This document shows, one piece after another, positions 53,266-60,916 of a stretch of 64,000 nucleotides of DNA. This DNA comes from Bacteroidaceae bacterium (GTDB lineage: Bacteria > Bacteroidota > Bacteroidia > Bacteroidales > Bacteroidaceae), in contig JAFSAT010000014.1 in the NCBI GenBank assembly GCA_017442185.1, positions 1 to 64,000 on the forward strand. Direction: 5' to 3'. The notes beneath the pieces were generated by a model. It did no database searches. It had not been told where the DNA came from and saw only the letters and a list, made by a program, of their open reading frames with translations. How positions within the stretch are numbered: the stretch's first letter is position 1; the number at the start of each line of letters is the position of its first letter. The position numbers were made by a program, and so were the translations under genes.

Positions 53266-54255
53266 TTATTTTAACACCCATTTGGGATTATGAGGCTTTG
53301 TATTTGAGGGATTATAATGCAGGGCTTTAGCATCGGGAATATCCACTGTGTAGCTTTTTCCGGCGGTGTTGGGCATCTTGCTGCTGCGCATCCAAGGATT
53401 TGCTTCGCGCAGCTGCAGAAACGTCAGGTTGTGCTTCTTTGCAATATCAGCCCAACTCTCTACCGCACTGTTTATGGTGATTTTACTCTTGATGGGAAGC
53501 GGTGGGTATAGGTCGTGCTTTTTCAGCAGAAAACCGTAGCCGACGGGGTCGGAGAAGATACATTTTACAGCAAGCAGACGAAAAAGGTAGCGCGAGGTCT
53601 CGGGAACCAGCACAAGGTCGATGGCGTTCTGCTGTTTTTGTGAATTTACTCGTTTGGATATGCTGTTCATCCCCGCATTGTAGCTCGCTGCCACTGTCAT
53701 CCAATTGCCAAAGTCGGTGTACGACTTCTTTAAATAGCGACAGGCTGCGCGAGTGGCCTTTTCAATGTGGTAGCGCTCATCTACATAACTGTTTACCTCT
53801 AAGCCATACTCCTTTCCGGTTTTTTCCATGAATTGCCACAGTCCGGCTGCACCTACTCCCGAACGGGCGTTTATGTCGCCGTTGCTCTCTATTATCATAA
53901 GGTATTTGAAATCGTCGGGAACACCGCACTCTCTCAGTATCGGCTCTACAATGGGAAAGAGACGGTTGGCGCGTTTAATCTGCAGCATGGTATTAATGTG
54001 TGAGTATGTGAATGCGAGAATTTCGCGGTCGAGACGCTCGCGTCTGTCTTGTTGGGTGAGGGTGTATCTCTCTCCTGCAAAAATTATCTCTTCGGGCAGG
54101 TTGGGCGAAACGGCGCAATAGGGTATCTGTGATTGTGGCACATTTCCGGTGCTCGTGGATTGTCCTGCTGTTAAAATATGTGACACTGCTGCTGTGGATG
54201 TTATAATACATAATGTCACTGCTGCTTTGCCTGCTTTTTTGATATATTTGTTCAT
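53266..54255 (-). CDS. Lytic murein transglycosylase (MltD-like) with LysM-like end
   Basis: About 329 residues from MNKYIKKAGKAAV with a signal or membrane segment (TLCIITSTAAVSHIL). The start at 54255 follows a TATCTTCG promoter box at 54293-54286; the long upstream in-frame extension is excluded as leader. The SLT domain (about 110-230) has the catalytic Glu in MIIESNGDINARSGVGAAGL, then WQFMEKTGKEYGL and ASYNAGMNSISKR. The C-terminal 60 residues (SWADIAKKHNLTFLQLREAN) are LysM-like. Such enzymes cut glycan strands to form anhydromuropeptides. Confidence 0.9.
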   Translation of the reverse strand: MNKYIKKAGKAAVTLCIITSTAAVSHILTAGQSTSTGNVPQSQIPYCAVSPNLPEEIIFAGERYTLTQQDRRERLDREILAFTYSHINTMLQIKRANRLFPIVEPILRECGVPDDFKYLMIIESNGDINARSGVGAAGLWQFMEKTGKEYGLEVNSYVDERYHIEKATRAACRYLKKSYTDFGNWMTVAASYNAGMNSISKRVNSQKQQNAIDLVLVPETSRYLFRLLAVKCIFSDPVGYGFLLKKHDLYPPLPIKSKITINSAVESWADIAKKHNLTFLQLREANPWMRSSKMPNTAGKSYTVDIPDAKALHYNPSNTKPHNPKWVLK

Positions 54256-54285
54256 AAATCTGTTTTTTTTATTCTTAATGGAACG

Positions 54286-54293
54286 CGAAGATA
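54286..54293 (-). promoter_or_regulatory. -7 box of the lytic transglycosylase gene
   Basis: TATCTTCG on the minus strand, about 30 bases before the ATG at 54255; this supports the shorter start. Confidence 0.5.
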
Positions 54294-54405
54294 ATATTTT
54301 TTTAATAAAACCCGTATTGTTTGTTTCTCCATTTTTGAATATAAAAAATTGGCGATATAAATTCAAACTGCTTCTAAATAATCGGCTGCTTGTTGAAGAT
54401 AGTCC

Positions 54406-54467
54406 TTCACTCGCTGCAAAATAATAAAGCAAGCTTTATTTTATTTCGCTCGTTTGTTGTATCTTTG
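54406..54467 (+). repeat. R2 repeat copy ending in a promoter box
   Basis: TTCACTCGCTGCAAAATAAT... through TTTCGCTCGTTTGTTG and TATCTTTG (54460-54467). This is the same block, in the same orientation relative to the -7 box, as the minus-strand copies at 19122-19290. It lies 29 bases before the methyltransferase ATG. A solo R1 right arm (AAACTGCTTCTAAAT, about 54366-54380) precedes it. Confidence 0.7.
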
Positions 54468-54496
54468 CAGTAAGATTTGTTCTTTTGACGGTATTT

Positions 54497-56062
54497 ATGG
54501 AGGAATTTGAACTTATTGCCAAGACGTTCCAAGGACTTGAAGAGGTTTTGGCACAGGAATTGACTGATTTGGGTGCGAATAACGTGCAGATTGGGCGTCG
54601 CATGGTCTCTTTTACAGGCGACAAGGCACTGATGTATAAGGCTAACTTTTGCCTTAGAACCGCGGTACGCATACTAAAACCCATACTTCATTTTAAGGCT
54701 TCTGACGCCGATGAGGTGTATAATGTGATAAAGAGTATAGAGTGGGAAGAGTACTTGGGTTGCGATTCTACATTCTCGGTGGATGCAGTTGTGTATAGCG
54801 ATGTTTTTCGTCACTCCAAATTTGTGGCTTATCGAGTGAAGGATGCAATTGCCGATTATTTCAACGAAAAGATGGGCCGACGTCCGTCGGTGCGTCTGAA
54901 TAACCCCGATTTGATGTTTCATATACATATAGCGCACGAAGAGTGTACGCTGGCTTTTGATAGTTCGGGTGAGTCGTTGCATCGTCGCGGTTATCGTGTA
55001 GAGACAGGTGCTGCCCCGATAAATGAGGTGCTTGCTGCCGGAATGATACTATTGACAGGATGGAGAGGCGAGTGTGATTTTATCGACCCTATGTGCGGCT
55101 CGGGAACATTGCCCATTGAGGCTGCTCTTATAGCACGTAACATCGCGCCCGGAGTGTTCCGTCAGAATTTTGCCTTTGAAAAATGGAAAGATTTTGATGC
55201 AGAGCTTTTCCGCTCGATATACGAAGATGATTCTGCCGAGCGCGAATTTAATCATAAGATTTACGGATACGATGTGGACGGACGTATGGTGGCATGTGCT
55301 CGCCGTAATGCAAAGTCGGCAATGATGGGCGATGTAATCACTTTTGAATGTCGCGATATAAAAGACTTTGAGGAGCCTAAGGAACCGGCTATAATGGTGG
55401 TGAATCCTCCCTATGGCGAACGTCTCAACATGGATAATCTGTTAGAGGTATACAAAAATCTTGGCGAGCGTCTCAAACATGCTTTCCAAGGCAATGTAGC
55501 ATGGATAATAAGCAGCAGTTACGATTGCTTCGACCAGATAAGTTTGAAGGCGTCCGACCGCCTGCCGCTCTATAATGGCGATTTAAACTGCGAATTTAGA
55601 AAGTATGAACTTTTCTACGGTAAATATAAGGGCTTCCGCGATGAGGGTAAATCATTGAAAAGGGATTTTGAGCCTTTGAGACGCAGTTCTCGTCTGACCG
55701 GCCTTGATGGTGAACCGCGTAACAATAATCGTCAGCAGCGAGGTGACGAGGGTGCAGATGTCGACCCATCGATGCGTCGTCGTCGTGAACTTGAGTCGTA
55801 TCTGCGCACACGCACAGCGCGTAAGATGCAAGCCGAAAGGCAGGCTGGTGAGGCGACGGGAAAACCGGTGCGCGGTTGGAACGGTGGAGACAAGCCCTAT
55901 GAACGTGACGACAGACCTCAGCGTCGCGACGACAGGCGCAGTGACAAACGCAGCGACAGGCCGGCCGGCAAACGAGGAGCATCGCAACATAAATCCGGCG
56001 ACAAACCCTTTTTGAAAGGCGGTAAACGTCGTTCATTCGGAGGTAAGAAAAATGAAAACTAA
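54497..56062 (+). CDS. THUMP-domain rRNA/RNA methyltransferase (RlmL-like) with charged C-terminal tail
   Basis: About 521 residues from MEEFELIAKTFQGLEEVL; this ATG is preferred over an in-frame TTG four codons earlier. The THUMP RNA-binding region covers about residues 45-160. The Rossmann methyltransferase domain (165-385) has FIDPMCGSGTLPIEAALIA for S-adenosylmethionine and the MVVNPPYGERL motif used by N2-guanine methyltransferases. By family it resembles the N-terminal half of RlmKL, which modifies 23S rRNA G2445. The last 130 residues are unlike the family core: Arg/Asp/Gly/Lys-rich and disordered, with RDDRRSDKRSDRPAGKRG. They probably add RNA affinity. Confidence 0.88.
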   Translation: MEEFELIAKTFQGLEEVLAQELTDLGANNVQIGRRMVSFTGDKALMYKANFCLRTAVRILKPILHFKASDADEVYNVIKSIEWEEYLGCDSTFSVDAVVYSDVFRHSKFVAYRVKDAIADYFNEKMGRRPSVRLNNPDLMFHIHIAHEECTLAFDSSGESLHRRGYRVETGAAPINEVLAAGMILLTGWRGECDFIDPMCGSGTLPIEAALIARNIAPGVFRQNFAFEKWKDFDAELFRSIYEDDSAEREFNHKIYGYDVDGRMVACARRNAKSAMMGDVITFECRDIKDFEEPKEPAIMVVNPPYGERLNMDNLLEVYKNLGERLKHAFQGNVAWIISSSYDCFDQISLKASDRLPLYNGDLNCEFRKYELFYGKYKGFRDEGKSLKRDFEPLRRSSRLTGLDGEPRNNNRQQRGDEGADVDPSMRRRRELESYLRTRTARKMQAERQAGEATGKPVRGWNGGDKPYERDDRPQRRDDRRSDKRSDRPAGKRGASQHKSGDKPFLKGGKRRSFGGKKNEN

Positions 56063-56340
56063 TTAAGAAACTGTTTGAATTTTACAGGAAAAGTTTTTTA
56101 TATTTGAAATATATCTCGAATATAAGCCTGCACTCGCTGAAAATAATAAAGCAAGTTTTATTTATTTCGCTCGTTTGCATTATATTTGTGACTTAGTTTC
56201 GGCTTCTTTGAGTAAGTTTCGGCATCTTTTCTTTGTTATTTTTTGACAATGGCCCGCTATTCCTTGCAATATAACAAAGGGAATCTACTCTGAAAAGCTC
56301 TCAAATAATTCCGAAATAAAATTTAAACAGCATCTAAGAA
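56061..56340 (+). repeat. R1 inverted-repeat pair enclosing an R2 copy upstream of purD
   Basis: The left arm AATTAAGAAACTGTTTGAAT starts directly after the methyltransferase stop. The right arm AAAATTTAAACAGCATCTAAG ends about 27 bases before the purD ATG. The arms are imperfect complements 240 bases apart. Between them lies the R2 block (56131-56188). The 56189-56317 stretch is otherwise featureless AT-rich DNA. This locus shows the two families nested. Confidence 0.6.
56131..56188 (+). repeat. R2 repeat copy ending in a promoter box, upstream of purD
   Basis: CACTCGCTGAAAATAATAAA... TTTCGCTCGTTTGCAT and TATATTTG (56181-56188). Probably supplies the purD promoter, giving a leader of about 170 bases. 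Confidence 0.65.
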
Positions 56341-56364
56341 AACCAAAAAGAGATAAGATATATT

Positions 56365-57633
56365 ATGAAGATATTGCTTTTAGGCAGCGGTGGACGCGAG
56401 CATGCTCTTGCATGGAAAATAGCGCAGAGCACAAAAGTGGAGAAACTGTTTATTGCCCCCGGAAATGCAGGAACGGCAGCAGTGGGTGAAAATGTACCCC
56501 TCTCAGCATCCGATTTTGACGCAATAGCCGAATTTGTGCTTGAAAATGGTGTCTCAATGGTGGTTGTTGGCCCGGAAGATCCATTGGTGAAGGGTATATA
56601 CGACTATTTCAAGAACGACGAGCGTTTGTCAAACGTGGCAGTGATTGGCCCTTCGCGAGATGCAGCACAGCTCGAAGGCAGCAAAAATTTTGCCAAGGAA
56701 TTTATGCAGCGTCATAATATACCGACGGCTGCTTACCGCTCCTTCAATGCGGCACAAATAGAAGAGGCTTATGCGTTTTTGGAGAGTCTGAAGGCTCCGT
56801 ATGTGTTGAAAGCCGATGGACTGTGCGCCGGCAAAGGAGTGCTTATTGTTCCCACACTCGATGAGGCAAAGATGCAGCTCAAAGATATGTTAAGCGGAAT
56901 GTTCGGCAATGCCTCGGCTACTGTGGTAATTGAGGAATTTCTCGATGGAATAGAGTGCTCGGTTTTTGTGCTTACCGATGGTAAGGATTATGTTATTCTT
57001 CCCGAGGCAAAGGATTATAAACGTATCGGCGAGGGTAACACAGGGCTTAATACCGGAGGAATGGGCTCAATATCGCCGGTTCCGTTTGCCGATGCAACGT
57101 GGATGAAGAAGGTTGAGGAGCGTATAATACAGCCAACCGTAAATGGCCTTTCGGCCGACGGATTGCTCTATAAAGGATTTATTTTCTTCGGCCTGATAAA
57201 CGTGGATGGAGAGCCAAAGGTTATAGAGTATAATGTACGCATGGGTGATCCCGAGACAGAATCGGTGATGCTCCGCTTGAAAGATGATATTGTGGAGCTT
57301 TTCGAGAAAGTTGACGCCGGAACGCTTGCCGGTACAAACATAACTTTCGACGAGCGCACTGCGGTGTGTGTGATGTTAGTCTCGGGCGGATATCCGGGCG
57401 ATTATGGCAAGGGCTACGAAATTACAGGTACAGAGAGTGTGCAAGAGAGTATACTCTTCCACGCAGGCACTGCTGTTAAGGATGGTAAGGTTGTTACAGC
57501 CGGCGGTCGTGTGATTGCTGTATGCTCATACGGAAAAGACCGTGCCGAGGCGCTTGAAAAATCTTTCCGTTCGGCAAATACAATAGATTTTGAGAAGAAA
57601 TACTTCAGAGGAGATATAGGCTTTGATTTATAG
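56365..57633 (+). CDS. purD: Phosphoribosylamine-glycine ligase
   Basis: A 422-residue ATP-grasp enzyme of purine synthesis that joins glycine to phosphoribosylamine. The N-domain starts [18 protein letters not shown], typical of PurD. The ATP-grasp domain (about 105-330) has [15 protein letters not shown], the family signature [11 protein letters not shown] near 292 and [12 protein letters not shown]. Length is normal. The end overlaps the next reading frame by 11 bases. R1 and R2 repeats fill its upstream region. Confidence 0.96.
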   Translation: MKILLLGSGGREHALAWKIAQSTKVEKLFIAPGNAGTAAVGENVPLSASDFDAIAEFVLENGVSMVVVGPEDPLVKGIYDYFKNDERLSNVAVIGPSRDAAQLEGSKNFAKEFMQRHNIPTAAYRSFNAAQIEEAYAFLESLKAPYVLKADGLCAGKGVLIVPTLDEAKMQLKDMLSGMFGNASATVVIEEFLDGIECSVFVLTDGKDYVILPEAKDYKRIGEGNTGLNTGGMGSISPVPFADATWMKKVEERIIQPTVNGLSADGLLYKGFIFFGLINVDGEPKVIEYNVRMGDPETESVMLRLKDDIVELFEKVDAGTLAGTNITFDERTAVCVMLVSGGYPGDYGKGYEITGTESVQESILFHAGTAVKDGKVVTAGGRVIAVCSYGKDRAEALEKSFRSANTIDFEKKYFRGDIGFDL

Positions 57634-58585
57634 TGGCAATTCGCTGCGCAAGCGGTTCGTTTCGGGCAGGTATACTCTTGTATTTCTCTTGGGTGGCGCA
57701 ACGCTCTTGTGGTTGGCCGGAGTTTTAACAGGGCTGAGTGCCGCTGTTGTCCGGCCTATTCTTCTTGCGAATTATGCTTGGATGGATAGCGTTGTGTCGC
57801 TGTTGCTGTTTGCCGGAGCCGCGCTTGTGCTTAATTCTTTTGTTATTATCGAGGGTCGCAATTCATGGCTGGGTGGTCTTGTTGTGTGGCTTGCGGGGCT
57901 GTTCTGCAATGTGCAGGAGGTGTCTGTCTCATTGAGCACTCTGTTGTTGATGCTGTTGTTGACTGTACTTTTCAATTGCTATCCTCGTGGTGGTGTGCAA
58001 CGATGGCTGTATGCGGCATTTGCTCTTTTGGGATTTTGTTCGTTATTGCAACCGCAATTGCTATATTTCATTCCTCTGTTTTTTGTATATATATCCCTTG
58101 TATCGGTGCTCAATATCCGAAGCGTGGCTGCTTCGCTGTTGGGGCTTGCAACCCCCTTTTGGCTGCTGTGGGTAATGGTATATGTGTTTCCACAAAGCTG
58201 TGTTATTGCCAATCCTCTGCAATCGGGCTTGGAGCGGATGTCGCAATTTGAATTTTTGCTTCCTGTTCTATCCGATATAATACTTTTATCTGCCGAAGTG
58301 TTGGTGATGCTTCCTGCGGTTGTAGTGTTTGCAGGGAGTGCAAGCCCGGCCAAGCCGCTTATGCGCAAGGTGTTCTCTTTCTTCATGGTAATGAATTTTT
58401 ATTTGTGGGTATTATCGTGGTTGAGAGGTAGCGATTTTGATATGTTGCTTGCATGGCGTCTGCCGGGAACAGCCTTGATGATGGGGTATCTTTTTACTGT
58501 TGGAAAAAATAAACTATCCAACATCTATTTTGTTTTTATTAATATAATTTGGATTATTGTTGCTCTGTTGGGAATATGGAGATGA
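57623..58585 (+). CDS. Polytopic membrane protein, unknown function (DUF6427-like)
   Basis: About 320 residues with some nine or ten hydrophobic helices (for example [20 protein letters not shown] near 20-38 and a last helix near 300-318). It has no catalytic motif I recognise and resembles Bacteroidetes membrane proteins annotated only as DUF6427. The proposed start is TTG 57623, overlapping purD by 11 bases, because no ATG occurs until about residue 54, after the first helix. The overlap suggests translational coupling to purD. The end overlaps the following gene by ATGA. Confidence 0.65.
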   Translation: MIYSGNSLRKRFVSGRYTLVFLLGGATLLWLAGVLTGLSAAVVRPILLANYAWMDSVVSLLLFAGAALVLNSFVIIEGRNSWLGGLVVWLAGLFCNVQEVSVSLSTLLLMLLLTVLFNCYPRGGVQRWLYAAFALLGFCSLLQPQLLYFIPLFFVYISLVSVLNIRSVAASLLGLATPFWLLWVMVYVFPQSCVIANPLQSGLERMSQFEFLLPVLSDIILLSAEVLVMLPAVVVFAGSASPAKPLMRKVFSFFMVMNFYLWVLSWLRGSDFDMLLAWRLPGTALMMGYLFTVGKNKLSNIYFVFINIIWIIVALLGIWR

Positions 58586-59037
58586 TAATGGATTTTTGCA
58601 GGGAATACGGCTACTTTGGTATGTGGCTTATCTCATTTCTTTCGGGTACGGTGTTTCCTTTCTCCAGCGATGTGCTGTTGCTTTTTTTCTTGGGTGTGGG
58701 GCTCGACCCTGTTTGGTTGCTTTTTGCTGCTACATTTGGTAATACGGTGGGAGGAATGAGCTGTTATTATGTAGGTGGTCTTGCACGTGAAGGATGGTTC
58801 ACACGTCTGTTTAATGTCTCTCCCGATAAAGCACGGCGTGCCGATGTTTATATACAAAAATATGGCTATTGGGCCGCTTTTTTTTCGTTTCTTGCCGTTG
58901 TGGGTGAGGCCATTGTTATAGTGTTGGGAAATATGCGTGTATGTTGGTGGAAAGTGCTGTTGACAATGACACTTGGAAAATTATTGCGCTATGCTGTGAT
59001 AATACTCACCTATGAGGGCGTAGCTACTGTGATATAG
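58582..59037 (+). CDS. YqaA/DedA-type (SNARE-associated) membrane protein
   Basis: About 151 residues with four or five membrane helices. The segment FLSGTVFPFSSDVLLLFFLG and the GNTVGGMSCYYVGGLAREG loop match the short YqaA branch of the DedA/VTT superfamily, thought to move lipids or maintain membrane potential. Start ATG 58582 overlaps the previous stop as ATGA; ATG 58576 or 58588 are alternatives. It is followed 5 bases later by the zinc-binding lipoprotein gene, so this run appears to be a single operon from purD. Confidence 0.8.
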   Translation: MIMDFCREYGYFGMWLISFLSGTVFPFSSDVLLLFFLGVGLDPVWLLFAATFGNTVGGMSCYYVGGLAREGWFTRLFNVSPDKARRADVYIQKYGYWAAFFSFLAVVGEAIVIVLGNMRVCWWKVLLTMTLGKLLRYAVIILTYEGVATVI

Positions 59038-59042
59038 TATTT

Positions 59043-59855
59043 ATGAATAGGTTTTTTATTTTTTTGTTTATAATATTTATAACATCGTGCTCATCGAAAG
59101 AGGAGGCGTCGAAAAATGTGCTCTCTGTGACCATGGAGCCTTATCGCTATGTGGTAGAAGCTGTGGCCGGTGACGATTGGGAGGTGCGTTCTATTGTGCC
59201 TAAGGGGGGAAACCCCGAGACATTCGACCCCACTCCGGGTGATATTATGTTACTCTCTGAGAGCAGAGCCTGTTTCTTGGTGGGAGGATTGGGCTTTGAG
59301 CGTGAGTGGAAAGATAAGGTGGCCGTATTATATCCCAAAATGACTCTTGTGGATACATCGCGGGGTATTGAGCGCGATGCAGGCGACCCACATTTGTGGA
59401 CATCTCCGGATAATATGATAAAGATTGCCGATAATGTGTGCAATGCCCTATGTAAAATAGACAGCACTCGCAGCACCGGTTATCATGAACGTTTGGTGAA
59501 GCTCAAAGATAGTATATACGCTACACATGCTATTCTGAAGCGGAAATTGGAAAAAGCGAAAGGTAAAAGTTTTCTGATTTTTCATCCGTCACTCACATAT
59601 TTCTCGTCTCTTTATGGATTACGTCAGATTTCCATCGAGTGTGAAGGAAAAGAGCCGTCGGTAGCACATCTTCAAACTGTGATAGATGCCGCGCGTGCAC
59701 AAGGTGTCAATTGTGTATTGGTGCAGGCTGAATTTGACAGGCGCAGTGCCATTGCAATAGCCGATGAGATTGGCGCCCGTGTCGAAGAGATTAATCCGCT
59801 CAGTTACTATTGGCACGAGCAGATGCTTCATATAGCCGATGTGCTTTCAAAATAA
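59043..59855 (+). CDS. Zinc/manganese-type ABC substrate-binding lipoprotein (ZnuA/TroA family)
   Basis: A 270-residue lipoprotein with lipobox ITSC. It belongs to the cluster A-I metal-binding proteins: two lobes joined by a rigid helix (about 140-165). Metal ligands expected are the His of DPHLWTSP near residue 119 and the His of IFHPSLTYF near 182, with an acidic residue in QAEFDRRSA near 235. The first usual His (NPHxFxP) is replaced by Glu in GGNPETFDPTP, which may alter metal choice. Family function is capture of Zn or Mn for uptake. The ATPase gene follows 87 bases later. No permease gene is seen. Confidence 0.87.
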   Translation: MNRFFIFLFIIFITSCSSKEEASKNVLSVTMEPYRYVVEAVAGDDWEVRSIVPKGGNPETFDPTPGDIMLLSESRACFLVGGLGFEREWKDKVAVLYPKMTLVDTSRGIERDAGDPHLWTSPDNMIKIADNVCNALCKIDSTRSTGYHERLVKLKDSIYATHAILKRKLEKAKGKSFLIFHPSLTYFSSLYGLRQISIECEGKEPSVAHLQTVIDAARAQGVNCVLVQAEFDRRSAIAIADEIGARVEEINPLSYYWHEQMLHIADVLSK

Positions 59856-59942
59856 CATATATAAAGCAGCTTGTTATAAGCTATTATAGAGCACAGGACA
59901 GCCTTGAAATATACAAACAATCGAACAAAATAGTTTCTAAAT

Positions 59943-60590
59943 ATGATTGAGCTGCAAAATATAGCCTTCTCTTATGACAATAGGCCACTGCTATGCAATG
60001 TTAATATGGTGGTGCACGATTGTGATTTTGTGGGAATAATTGGTTCCAACGGCAGTGGAAAAACTACACTTGTTAGACTGATTCTGGGGCTTCTTAAACC
60101 AACGTCAGGCAAAATTATATTCTCAAAAAACGGAAAAGAGGTTGCCTCACTCTCTATGGGATATGTTCCACAATGCTCTCAGATAGACCGCTATTTCCCG
60201 ATAAGCGTGCGCGAGGTTGTGAGGATGGGATTGATAGATGGTAAACACATTTGCTCATATATATTTAATCGACAAGAAGAGGCTGTAAGCAGAGCCGTTT
60301 CGCGCATGAATATTTCCGCAATTGCCGATAAGCCCATAAGTATGCTCAGCGGCGGAGAACTGCAACGCACCATGCTTGCACGTGCAATAGTTTCCCATCC
60401 CGATGTCCTTGTACTTGACGAACCATCTACCTATCTCGATGCTGCGTCGGGCGATAATTTGTATGCTCTGTTGCAAGAACTAAATAAGGAGTGCAGCATA
60501 ATACTTGTAGGGCACGATGTCGAAAATATTAAAAAGAACGCAAAGCAGGTAATATCTCTTGACGGAGCAGCCAACAGCTATTATTTGTGA
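59943..60590 (+). CDS. Metal-type ABC transporter ATPase (ZnuC-like)
   Basis: A 215-residue ATPase subunit: Walker A GSNGSGKTTLVRLI near residue 37, Q-loop GYVPQCSQI, signature MLSGGELQRTMLARAIV near 133 and Walker B VLVLDEPSTYLD near 157, with a switch His in ILVGHDVE. Close to metal/zinc transport ATPases in length and the YVPQ loop. It lies downstream of the metal-binding lipoprotein. Its own leader has a partial R1 arm (ATAGTTTCTAAATATG). The expected membrane permease is missing from this locus; the next gene is unrelated. Confidence 0.87.
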   Translation: MIELQNIAFSYDNRPLLCNVNMVVHDCDFVGIIGSNGSGKTTLVRLILGLLKPTSGKIIFSKNGKEVASLSMGYVPQCSQIDRYFPISVREVVRMGLIDGKHICSYIFNRQEEAVSRAVSRMNISAIADKPISMLSGGELQRTMLARAIVSHPDVLVLDEPSTYLDAASGDNLYALLQELNKECSIILVGHDVENIKKNAKQVISLDGAANSYYL

Positions 60591-60694
60591 TAATTGGACA
60601 GCTTCTTTGTTTCTTTATCTCTTTCTTTCTCTTTCTTTTAATGTTTTTTTTGAATTAATTTCATCAATATCTGTCTGTTATTGTTAATTCTTCT

Positions 60695-60702
60695 TATATT
60701 TG
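60695..60702 (+). promoter_or_regulatory. -7 box of the CotH-domain gene
   Basis: TATATTTG followed by C, with no clear -33 element. The leader is about 205 bases and carries an R1 element. Confidence 0.5.
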
Positions 60703-60722
60703 CCGTAATAGATGGTATGAAC

Positions 60723-60817
60723 TTTAAGAAGTTGTTTGCAATTCTGTTAAATTTGTTTTTGTGAGGAAGTTTTATGTTTCTCATCCGTTTTTATATCCAA
60801 AAATAACAGTTTCTAAA
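60723..60817 (+). repeat. R1 inverted-repeat leader element upstream of the CotH-domain gene
   Basis: Left arm TTTAAGAAGTTGTTTGC from 60723 and right arm AAATAACAGTTTCTAAA ending at 60817, imperfect complements about 65 bases apart. It begins about 20 bases after the TATATTTG box and lies 100 bases before the ATG at 60917. The remaining 60591-60722 and 60818-60916 stretches are AT-rich with no gene; a pyrimidine-rich TTTCTTTATCTCTTTCTTTC run (about 60610) follows the ATPase gene. Confidence 0.6.
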
Positions 60818-60916
60818 AAAACTTCAAAAAGTCTATTATTATCGCATTTTATATTTTATGGAACAATGTATGAGGTGTGATAATCGGCATCTTTTACGTA
60901 AGAAAAAATAGCAGTT

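Noticed and set aside
53266-54432. Longer start for the lytic transglycosylase at 54432
   Set aside because: The extra 59 residues lie across a promoter box and an R2 repeat and have no signal-peptide character; MNKYIKKAGK at 54255 does.
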